From assembly GCF_000297775.1 (NCBI RefSeq), contig NZ_JH815515.1, positions 173,700-236,021 on the forward strand: a stretch of 62,322 nucleotides of DNA, written 5' to 3'. The DNA is from Sutterella wadsworthensis 2_1_59BFAA (GTDB lineage: Bacteria; Pseudomonadota; Gammaproteobacteria; Burkholderiales; Burkholderiaceae_F). The notes beneath the pieces are model-generated. The model did not search any database, was not told the DNA's origin, and was given only the letters and a program-made list of their open reading frames with translations. Both the position numbers and the translations under genes were made by a program. Positions within the stretch are counted from its first letter, which is position 1. The number at the start of each line of letters is the position of its first letter. Shown here one piece after another: positions 44,257 through 50,939 of the stretch.

Positions 44257-45134
44257 TACAGTTCCTCCACGGGCACGTCCAGAACGAAGTGCGCGAAGAT
44301 CATGCCCAGATCCGCCTTGCGAAGCTGGAAGTCGTAGACGCCGTGCGCCTCGGTGAGGCGCCTGACGACGCGGGCGACGTCGCCCTCGGGAACGGCGAGA
44401 CGCGTGCCGCGCACGTAGGGCGCGAGCTCGGGGTCGGCAAGCGCGTCGCCGCTGCCGACGTTCGTGATGAGCGCGGGCAGCGCGGCCTTGGCGCGCAGGT
44501 CCTCAAGCGTGCCGCTGCCGCGGCACTCGCCTGTGGCCAGAAGCAGCACCTGGTCGAGATAGGGTTCGACGAGCGCAAGCTCGTGCGTGCAGACGACGAC
44601 GGCGCAGCCCGCGTCGCGAAGCGCGGAGAGCTCGCGGTACATGAGGGACGAGGCGGCGGGGTCGAGGCCCACGGTCGGCTCGTCGAGCATCAGAAGGCGC
44701 GGGCGGGTGAGAAGCGCCTGTGCAAGGCCGAGGCGCTGGCGCTGGCCCTTCGAGCACTGGCCGAGGCGCTGGCGCAGCACGACACCGAGCCCGAGCTCCT
44801 CGACGAGCTCGTCGATGCGCGGGCGCGCGACGCCCTTGAGGCCCGCGAAGTAGCGGAGATGCTCCTCGACGGTCATGGCGTCGTAGAAGCTCACGTTCTC
44901 GGGCAGGTAGCCCACGTCAAGGGGCGAGGCGCCCGGCGCACCGCCGAGCACCTCGAGCCTGCCCGAAGCGGGCTTGAGAAGGCCGAGGATCAGCTTGATG
45001 AGGGTCGACTTGCCTGCGCCGTTGTGACCGATGAGGCCGAGAAGCCTTCCCGGAGCGAGCTCGAAGCCGATCCTGTTGAGGACGGTCCTGTCGCCGCGGC
45101 GGAAGACGAGGTCGTCGCATGTGATGGCGTTCAT
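44256..45134 (-). CDS. nosF: NosF-like ABC transporter ATPase
   Basis: A 292-residue ATPase. Walker A GHNGAGKST, Q-loop in VGYLPENVSFYD, signature CSKGQRQRLGLAQ (a C-S-K-G-Q variant usual in NosF) and Walker B LLMLDEPTVGLDP, then switch His in CTHELALVE. It overlaps nosD by 4 bp (ATGA) and nosY by one base. It powers the NosDFY complex. Confidence 0.93.
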   Translation of the reverse strand: MNAITCDDLVFRRGDRTVLNRIGFELAPGRLLGLIGHNGAGKSTLIKLILGLLKPASGRLEVLGGAPGASPLDVGYLPENVSFYDAMTVEEHLRYFAGLKGVARPRIDELVEELGLGVVLRQRLGQCSKGQRQRLGLAQALLTRPRLLMLDEPTVGLDPAASSLMYRELSALRDAGCAVVVCTHELALVEPYLDQVLLLATGECRGSGTLEDLRAKAALPALITNVGSGDALADPELAPYVRGTRLAVPEGDVARVVRRLTEAHGVYDFQLRKADLGMIFAHFVLDVPVEEL

Positions 45135-46462
45135 TTGGCAGGCTCCTTGTTCTTCGCGTTGTCTGTCTTGATTTCGTGCACGTCGGGGCCGACGGGCGGG
45201 CGCACGAGCGGGTGGGAGTCGGTAACGCCCTTGCCGCGGTCGATTTCAAACTGGCTGGCGAGCCACCTGAGGAGCGCCGTCACGGGGCTGTCCATCAGGA
45301 AGCGGGCCTCGGGATAGATCCAGAAGATGCGGTCGAGGCTGTCGTTGGGCTGATAGGCGCGGTCGGAGATGCCGTCATGGTCGACGTCCCAACCGAGGTT
45401 CGTGCTCCAGTAGTTGCCGCGACCCTCGAAGCTCCACTCGAGCGGCGTCTCGCCCACGTAGCGGACCTGGATCTGATTGTCGACGAAGGCGTTGTCCCAG
45501 AGGACGTTGCCCTCGCCGCCCAGGGCGACGCCGATGCCGATGTCGCTTTCGGCGATCCAGTTGCGGGTTACGCGGCTCTTGCCGGGACCGTAGATGAAGA
45601 TGCCCTTCCCTTCATTGTCGAGCGCCGCGCGTCCCTTGGAATTGTGCACGCCCTCGACGGTGTTCTCCTCGACGAGGCAGCCGTCGGCCACGTTGAGGAG
45701 GATGCCGAACTCGATGTTGCGCGAGCTGTAGCTCTTCGTGAGCGTCACGCGGTCGCTGCTCATGAGGGCGTAGCCGCCTCGCACGCCCACGGCGCGGTTG
45801 CCCGTGGCGGTGCAGTCGCGCGTGTACATGTAGTGGATGCCGTACTGGGCGCCCGTGAAGTAGTTGAAGTCGGACTTCGCGGCGTCGACGTTTTCGAGGT
45901 AGTAGCCGTCGCGCACGTTGCGAAGCGAATTGTGGTTGAGGCGCGCGTTCTTCACGTAGGAGAGGAAGATGCCGTCGCCGCGGTCGAGTACGTGGCGGGC
46001 CGCGTCGCCCTCAATCGTGCAGCCCTCGACCACGAGGGCGTTCATGCGGTCGGCCCTGACGCCGAAGCCCGGGCCCTGAAGCGTGAGGTTGACGAGCTCG
46101 GTGCCGTCGGCGCCGTCGCCCACCATCACGCCCGCGTCGCGCGCATAAAGGTCGCCCCCGTAGTTGCGCACGGTGAGGTTCTCGATCCTGACCTTCGGGA
46201 CGCGGACGATGAAGCCCGAGCCCCGACCGCCCGCGTCGATGACGGCGCCCTGCTCGCCCCGCACGGTGACGCGCGAGAAGATTTCGAGCGGAGCCTCGAG
46301 TTCGTAGACGCCCTTCTTGATCACGATCTCGTCGCCGTCCTCGGCCTCGATGACGGCGTTGTCAAGCTCGGCGAAGTCGGAGACCTCGAAGGTGCGCGCC
46401 TGCGCCCCGAGGGCGAGGCCCGAGAGGGCCGTGCAAAGGAGAAGCCGCGCAAATGCGTTCAT
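45131..46462 (-). CDS. nosD: NosD-like periplasmic copper-processing protein
   Basis: A 443-residue secreted right-handed beta-helix protein. Signal peptide 1-22 (cut after AQA). It is built from CASH-type repeats such as VRIENLTVRNYGGDLYARDAG, VVEGCTIEG, ARLNHNSLRN and FGILLNVADGCLVEENTVEG. A NosD hallmark, EGRGNYWSTNLGWDVDHDGISDRAYQPND, lies near the end, followed by a C-terminal hydrophobic helix-like segment. It receives copper from NosL and acts with NosFY. Starts 11 bp after nosL. Confidence 0.93.
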   Translation of the reverse strand: MNAFARLLLCTALSGLALGAQARTFEVSDFAELDNAVIEAEDGDEIVIKKGVYELEAPLEIFSRVTVRGEQGAVIDAGGRGSGFIVRVPKVRIENLTVRNYGGDLYARDAGVMVGDGADGTELVNLTLQGPGFGVRADRMNALVVEGCTIEGDAARHVLDRGDGIFLSYVKNARLNHNSLRNVRDGYYLENVDAAKSDFNYFTGAQYGIHYMYTRDCTATGNRAVGVRGGYALMSSDRVTLTKSYSSRNIEFGILLNVADGCLVEENTVEGVHNSKGRAALDNEGKGIFIYGPGKSRVTRNWIAESDIGIGVALGGEGNVLWDNAFVDNQIQVRYVGETPLEWSFEGRGNYWSTNLGWDVDHDGISDRAYQPNDSLDRIFWIYPEARFLMDSPVTALLRWLASQFEIDRGKGVTDSHPLVRPPVGPDVHEIKTDNAKNKEPAK

Positions 46463-46473
46463 GCCGGGCTTCC

Positions 46474-46986
46474 TCAGTCAAGGCGCTTGAGGGTGATTTC
46501 CTCGTACTTGTAGACCTGGCCGCCCCACTTTGCGATAAAGGCGTCGGCCCTGGACTTTTCGGTGAAGGCGACGGGTTCGTCCCCCATCACGCCCTCGCGG
46601 CCGTGGCCGTAGACGTACATGGCGGAAGCCGCGAGCACGAGCGCGTCGTCGGCGGGCGTCTCCCAGGAGGTCTTGCCGAGGTCGTGGATGAAGAAGGCGA
46701 GAAGCCTGCGCTGGTTCTCGGGCTGGAGCGCGTAGGTGAAGGCGTCGCGACCGCTGCAGAACATGAGCGGTGTGTCTTCTGCGCCCTTGATGATGATCTG
46801 GGCCTTGGGGCCCTCGTAGTGTGCAAGGACCATGCCGCAGAGATGGCAGCGGTCGTGCTTGGTGAAGGGGACAGGCGAGTAGGTCTTCTTCGAGGCCTCA
46901 TCGCCGCATCCTGCAAGCAGGACGGCCGCGAGAGCCGCAGCGCAGGCGGCCGCGGCGGTCTTCAACATCTTCTTCTGCATCGTCAT
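46474..46986 (-). CDS. nosL: NosL-like outer-membrane copper chaperone lipoprotein
   Basis: A 170-residue lipoprotein. Signal peptide with lipobox LLAGC around residue 25. The NosL core is present: HDRCHLCGMVLAHYEGPKAQI (copper-site Cys/Met), MFCSGRDAFTYAL and AMYVYGHGREGVMGDEPVAF. ATG at 46986 follows GAGGAGCG; the longer open frame upstream crosses a terminator. NosL binds Cu(I). First gene of the nosLDFY-ccm half of the cluster. A NosL-like protein is known to accompany MccA loci in Epsilonproteobacteria (from memory). Confidence 0.9.
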   Translation of the reverse strand: MTMQKKMLKTAAAACAAALAAVLLAGCGDEASKKTYSPVPFTKHDRCHLCGMVLAHYEGPKAQIIIKGAEDTPLMFCSGRDAFTYALQPENQRRLLAFFIHDLGKTSWETPADDALVLAASAMYVYGHGREGVMGDEPVAFTEKSRADAFIAKWGGQVYKYEEITLKRLD

Positions 46987-47046
46987 TGCACGCTCCTCAT
47001 ATGGTTGGCGGAAAGCTTCGGGGAAAAATCCAATCGTACGACGTTC

Positions 47047-47063
47047 TCGAACGATGCGTTCGA
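47047..47063 (-). promoter_or_regulatory. 17-bp palindrome upstream of nosL, candidate operator
   Basis: TCGAACG-ATG-CGTTCGA is a perfect 7-3-7 inverted repeat, 61 bp upstream of nosL and just downstream of the mccD terminator. It may be the operator of the internal promoter. The regulator is unknown. Confidence 0.5.
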
Positions 47064-47084
47064 AAATGCGGACGGGTCTCCTGA

Positions 47085-47108
47085 TAAAAAAACGGCCCGT
47101 TGACGGGC
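47085..47108 (-). terminator. Intrinsic terminator between mccD and nosL
   Basis: On the minus strand GCCCG-TCAA-CGGGC is followed by CG and seven T. A second GC-rich hairpin (CCCCGCCG-GCAA-CGGCGGGG) lies just upstream at about 47144-47163. They split the 13-gene cluster into two transcription units. Confidence 0.85.
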
Positions 47109-47221
47109 TCGGGGGAATTCTCGATTTTTTCTCAGCCATCTGCCCCGCCGTTGCCGGCGGGGCGGATGGTTGATTGGTCGCGTGCTTTCACACGCTTCGG
47201 TTCAGATGACCGCGAGGGACA

Positions 47222-48154
47222 TTAGAGACCGAAGATCTGACCGGCGTACAGGATGAAGTGACGCAGGCAGAGCATGCCGACGACGCTGCAGAGACCGGCG
47301 AGGTAGAAGCTCGCGGTGCTCTTGACGAAGTTCAGCAGCACGGGCAGCACGAAGCCGACGCCGACGACACCGACCCAGAACACGGTGGACCAGGTACCCG
47401 AGACAAAGGCCTCGACGGCAGCCTGAGCAGCGGCGTTGCCGGAGATCAGGGAGACCGCGATCATGAAGATGCAGAGCGCTTCGGCGGCCATGATCGGCCA
47501 TTCGGCGCCGTGCAGGAGCTTCATGTCGGCACTGTGTTCTTCTTCGCCGAAGCAGCCGACGGCGACGAGCTTGGCAGCAGCGGCACCGGCGGACAGACCC
47601 GAGGCGATGAATAGCGCCGGGAGCACAGCCGTGTTGATGAGCGGGAAGCGGATCAGGGCGGAGATCAGGAAGCCGGTGTACGCGCAGATCGTGATTGCGA
47701 GAATCAGGACGATCCACTGAAGCGCACCGCGGATGCCGTCAAAGGCGCCGATGATGCCGTCGAGCCAGGCCAGCGCGCCGCAGCCCTTCACTTCCTTGCG
47801 GAAGGCGACGAGCATGAGCACGAAGACGAGCGGGATATAGAACAGAAGCGCTATAACACCGAGGCTCATCACGGAGGTCAGGTTGTAGTAGATGAGAATG
47901 CGCCAGAATACCAGCGGATTCGTCAAGTCGGCCACGAGGCAGATCATGCCGAGCACGATGGTGACAAAGCCGACGAGCGTCGCGGCCTTGAGAACCGGCG
48001 TGTTCTCCGCAACCTGGTTGCGGTAGCGGTTAAGCATGAGCGCCACAGCCACGGCGCCGCCCGAGATGCCTGCGAGGAACAGGTACACGGCGATCGGCCA
48101 CGGCCAGGCGATCCCTTGGCTCAGACCAAGTGTAAAGTTCATGGCGATGTCCAT
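47222..48154 (-). CDS. mccD: NrfD-like quinol dehydrogenase membrane subunit (MccD)
   Basis: A 310-residue integral membrane protein of the NrfD/PsrC family with eight hydrophobic helices. It starts with the usual IAWPWPIAVYLFLAGISGGA, containing the conserved Gly-Gly near the quinone site, and ALIRFPLINTAVLPALFIASGLSAGAA in the second half. Ribosome site AAGGAG is 8 bp before ATG. Follows mccC by 2 bp. It should oxidise menaquinol and pass electrons to MccC and then to the MccA hemes. Confidence 0.9.
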   Translation of the reverse strand: MDIAMNFTLGLSQGIAWPWPIAVYLFLAGISGGAVAVALMLNRYRNQVAENTPVLKAATLVGFVTIVLGMICLVADLTNPLVFWRILIYYNLTSVMSLGVIALLFYIPLVFVLMLVAFRKEVKGCGALAWLDGIIGAFDGIRGALQWIVLILAITICAYTGFLISALIRFPLINTAVLPALFIASGLSAGAAAAKLVAVGCFGEEEHSADMKLLHGAEWPIMAAEALCIFMIAVSLISGNAAAQAAVEAFVSGTWSTVFWVGVVGVGFVLPVLLNFVKSTASFYLAGLCSVVGMLCLRHFILYAGQIFGL

Positions 48155-48156
48155 CT

Positions 48157-48852
48157 TTACACTCCTTGCTTAACAATGGGGATGTAACGCAGGCTGGGCT
48201 CCGTGCCGAGTTCCGGGCGGATGCGCACGGAATCCTTGACGGCGAGCAGCTTGTTGATGTACGAGTTCGGATCGTTGAGGTCACCGAACACGAGGGCGTC
48301 GTACTTGCAGGCTTCCACGCATGCAGGCTGCTGACCCTTTTCGAGTCGCGTGTGCAGGCAGAAGTCGCAGTTGTCGGCGACCTTCGTCTCCTCATTGATG
48401 AAACGCGCGTTGTACGGGCAGGCGACGATGCAGTACTTGCAGCCGACGCACTTGTCGGCGTACATCGTCACGATGCCGGTCTTCGGGTCGCGATGGGCGG
48501 CGCCCGTCGGGCAGACCGTGACGCACGGGGCGTCAGAGCACTGCTGGCAGGACACGCGCACGTAGCGGCGGTCGGCGGCATAGCCGCGCTTGCCTTCGAT
48601 TTTGTCGTCCTGCAACTCGAGCAACAGACGAGTCACTCCCTTGGGAAGCTTGTTCGTTTCGTTGCAGGCGATTCTGCAGTCGCGGCAGCCAACGCACTTG
48701 TTCTGGTCGAAGACCATACCATAGTGAGGCGTACCGGGCTGACGGACCTGGCTGGAGCCGCATCCGCCGAGGGACACGAGGACCAGGGAGCCAGCACCGG
48801 CGCCAGCGAGAAATTTTCTCCTGTCGATCTTTTCGCTCACGATGTTCTCCAA
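48157..48852 (-). CDS. mccC: NrfC-like periplasmic ferredoxin (MccC)
   Basis: A 231-residue protein with a Tat signal (DRRKFLAGAGAGSLVLVSLGGCG; the last Cys could also be a lipidation site). Four cysteine clusters: CVGCRDCRIACN, CQQCSDAPCVTVCP, CVGCKYCIVACP and CDFCLHTR with CVEACK. This is the pattern of NrfC/PsrB-type proteins with four 4Fe-4S clusters. It carries electrons from MccD to MccA. The pair mccC-mccD matches the Wolinella mccABCD operon. Confidence 0.92.
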   Translation of the reverse strand: MENIVSEKIDRRKFLAGAGAGSLVLVSLGGCGSSQVRQPGTPHYGMVFDQNKCVGCRDCRIACNETNKLPKGVTRLLLELQDDKIEGKRGYAADRRYVRVSCQQCSDAPCVTVCPTGAAHRDPKTGIVTMYADKCVGCKYCIVACPYNARFINEETKVADNCDFCLHTRLEKGQQPACVEACKYDALVFGDLNDPNSYINKLLAVKDSVRIRPELGTEPSLRYIPIVKQGV

Positions 48853-48895
48853 TGACAGACCTCCCGGGGTTAGGAGAATCTGTCGGTTAAATTGC

Positions 48896-49546
48896 TTACC
48901 GAGTCATCCTGGCTTCGGCTTTGGCAATCGCAGTCTTGAGGGCGCGCTCCTTGTCGGGAGCCGCTCCCGCATCCAGAAGCATCCGCCAATGGACAACCGC
49001 TTCGGCGTATCTGCCGTTGAGGAAGGCGTCCTGACCGAGGAGCATCCTGGTGCGGACCTCAAGGGGGTTCATGTCGAACACCCGCCCGACGGCGGCCTGC
49101 GTCTCGGGGGCGAACTGCCTGCCGTCGCGATAGTACTGGGCGAAGACCTTGATGCCCAGCAGCTCGGGAGTTTCTCCCGCGATGCTGATGCTGCGGTCAA
49201 TCGCCGAGACTGCATCCTCGTACCGGCCCACTTCGAGCGAGACCAGTGCGAGCTGCTGCTGAGCGTATGCGCTGTCGGGGGTCATCTGGACCAGACGGCG
49301 CGCATCCGTCAGCTTCGCGGCGAGCAGATAGTCGACGTCGTGGTCGACCTCTGCCTTGTCCCAGTCGCTCCAGCGTCCAAGCGTTGCATAGACGCCGAGG
49401 CTTGAGACGAGCAGCACGCCTGCGAAACCGGCGAGGAACACGCTCTTGCCTGCGGCGGCCGGACCACGGGTCCGCATCCGGTAGCCTGCAAGAACCGCAC
49501 CTGCGAGGAGGGCGGCGCCTGCGAAGAGGGCTGCGAGCATGTTCAT
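48896..49546 (-). CDS. Membrane-anchored TPR protein, NrfG/CcmI-like
   Basis: A 216-residue protein with two N-terminal helices (AALFAGAALLAGAVLAG and FLAGFAGVLLVSSLGVYATLG) and at least three TPR-like repeats (DSAYAQQQLALVSLEVGRYEDAVS; EVRTRMLLGQDAFLNGRYAEAVVHW). NrfG and CcmI/CcmH-C proteins of this type hold apocytochromes for the lyase. Here the gene lies between mccB and mccC while the ccmF/ccmH genes lie downstream, so together they form an NrfE-F-G-like set. ATG at 49546 follows GGAGAACG; GTG at 49549 is an alternative. Confidence 0.75.
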   Translation of the reverse strand: MNMLAALFAGAALLAGAVLAGYRMRTRGPAAAGKSVFLAGFAGVLLVSSLGVYATLGRWSDWDKAEVDHDVDYLLAAKLTDARRLVQMTPDSAYAQQQLALVSLEVGRYEDAVSAIDRSISIAGETPELLGIKVFAQYYRDGRQFAPETQAAVGRVFDMNPLEVRTRMLLGQDAFLNGRYAEAVVHWRMLLDAGAAPDKERALKTAIAKAEARMTR

Positions 49547-49580
49547 CACGCGTTCTCCATGCGATTGCGAAGAATCATCC

Positions 49581-50375
49581 TCACTTGTGGGGATTCATCT
49601 TCTCCATCATTTCCTTGGACATGCCGCCGGACATGCCGGGCATGCCGAAGCTCTGCTGATGAGCACCAACCTTTTCGACCTTGACGAGCTGGAGGTCGAA
49701 GACGAGGGCGGATTCGGGAGGAATCTGACCTGCGCCGTCATGACCGTAGGCAAGCTCGGCCGGAACCGTGAAGCGGTAGCGGGAGCCCGGGGTCATGAGG
49801 GCGACGCCTTCGGCGAGGCCCGGAATCACGGACATCATCACAAAGCGGGCCGGTTCCTTCGTCTGCCAGGTGTTTTCAAACTCCTTGCCGTCGATGAAGG
49901 ATCCGACGTAATTGACGGTAACCACATCCTCCACGCGGGGCTTGTCGCCCTTGCCTTCGGTCAGGACTTCGTACTGCAGGCCGGACTTGGTCGTGACAAC
50001 GCCCTTCTTCTTGGCGTTTTCAGCGAGGTAAGCCTTGGACTTCTCGGAATTGGCCTTGGCGACCTTTTCCAGGTGAGCCTCTTCGAGCTTGTTGAGCTGT
50101 TCGGCGCGCACGTTGAGGATCTTCAGCATGTCGTCGTCGGAAAGCTCGGTCTTGCCCTTGAGAGCATCGTTGAAGCCCTGGACGACCGCAGCCATGTCGA
50201 CTTCGGCGCCCAGTTCGGTCTGGCGATAGACCTGCCCGGCAATGACGTTGCCGAGCGTAGCACCCATACTGTAAGACTCCTTCTGGATCTGCGTCTGCGG
50301 AGCCTGTGCAAATGCCACGGAGCTCACGGTCAGCGCAAGCGAGGCAGAGAGAATGACTTTTTTCAGGGTAAACAT
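49581..50375 (-). CDS. mccB: FKBP-type peptidyl-prolyl isomerase (MccB)
   Basis: A 264-residue periplasmic foldase. Signal peptide 1-23 (cut after AFA). An N-terminal dimerisation region (SYSMGATLGNVIAGQVYRQTELG) like FkpA/Mip, a long helix, then the FKBP domain: LQYEVLTEGKGDKPRVEDVVTVNYVG, GLAEGVALMTPGSRYRFTVPAELAYG. A Met/Gly-rich tail follows (FGMPGMSGGMSKEMMEKMNPHK), which could bind copper. In Wolinella the gene after mccA likewise encodes a peptidyl-prolyl isomerase. It probably assists MccA folding. Confidence 0.9.
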   Translation of the reverse strand: MFTLKKVILSASLALTVSSVAFAQAPQTQIQKESYSMGATLGNVIAGQVYRQTELGAEVDMAAVVQGFNDALKGKTELSDDDMLKILNVRAEQLNKLEEAHLEKVAKANSEKSKAYLAENAKKKGVVTTKSGLQYEVLTEGKGDKPRVEDVVTVNYVGSFIDGKEFENTWQTKEPARFVMMSVIPGLAEGVALMTPGSRYRFTVPAELAYGHDGAGQIPPESALVFDLQLVKVEKVGAHQQSFGMPGMSGGMSKEMMEKMNPHK

Positions 50376-50435
50376 AATTTTCTCAATTGAATGTCTGTGT
50401 GAATTACCGTCCCGCCCTGAGGCGAGGCACGCATC

Positions 50436-50861
50436 TTACGGAAGCTCGATCGGCCGGTTTGAACGACGCCAGCCGACGATGCCCTCGGGCATCTGACGAA
50501 CATCCGTATAACCAAGCTTCATGACTTCGCGCGCTGCCATCTCGCTGCTCGTGCAGAGCGGGTTGACGCAATAGAACACGAGCGTGGTGCTCTTGTCCTC
50601 GGGGAGCAGCTTCTTCCAATCCTTCACGTTGAAGAAGATCGCGCCGGGGATGTAACCCTGGGCCCAGATCTCCAACTCGTTGGCATCGTAGAACTGCACG
50701 CCTTCCTCGAAAAGCATTTCAGCTTCCCGAAGCGAAATCTGATTGAGAACTTCGTCATAGACGGGGGCCGGCTCGATCGGACCGTCGGCACCGGCCATGG
50801 CGGCCGATGCGCTGATGGCCATGATCAAACCCATGACCGACCGTTTCAGATGCGCTTTCAT
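50436..50861 (-). CDS. Periplasmic rhodanese-like protein
   Basis: A 141-residue secreted protein. Signal peptide 1-24 (cut after AMAG). A rhodanese fold: ISLREAEMLFEEGVQFYDANELEIWAQGYIPGAIFFNVKDW, active loop LVFYCVNPLCTSSEMAA, and LGYTDVRQMPEGIVGWRRSNRPIE. The loop has the catalytic Cys followed by VNPLCT, so a second Cys lies five residues on, unlike the usual CxxGxR. ATG 50861 follows AAGAAGGAATT. Between mccA and mccB, it may handle sulfane sulfur or protect the sulfite site. Confidence 0.82.
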   Translation of the reverse strand: MKAHLKRSVMGLIMAISASAAMAGADGPIEPAPVYDEVLNQISLREAEMLFEEGVQFYDANELEIWAQGYIPGAIFFNVKDWKKLLPEDKSTTLVFYCVNPLCTSSEMAAREVMKLGYTDVRQMPEGIVGWRRSNRPIELP

Positions 50862-50880
50862 AATTCCTTCTTGGTCTTTC

Positions 50881-50906
50881 CCCCGGACCTCATGAGAGGC
50901 CCGGGG
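50881..50906 (-). other. Intercistronic hairpin downstream of mccA
   Basis: CCCCGGaCCTC-atga-GAGGcCCGGGG forms a 10-bp stem with one mismatch and no T-run. It could stabilise or process the mccA transcript so that the cytochrome is made in excess over the downstream proteins. Confidence 0.5.
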
Positions 50907-50939
50907 ATTTAAGGCTGGAAGCAAACGTGACTTCCAAAC

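Noticed and set aside
44256-46986. nosLDFY as evidence for N2O respiration
   Set aside because: No nosZ, nosR or nosX in the window; the adjacent copper-heme enzyme MccA is a better client, although a distant nosZ cannot be excluded.
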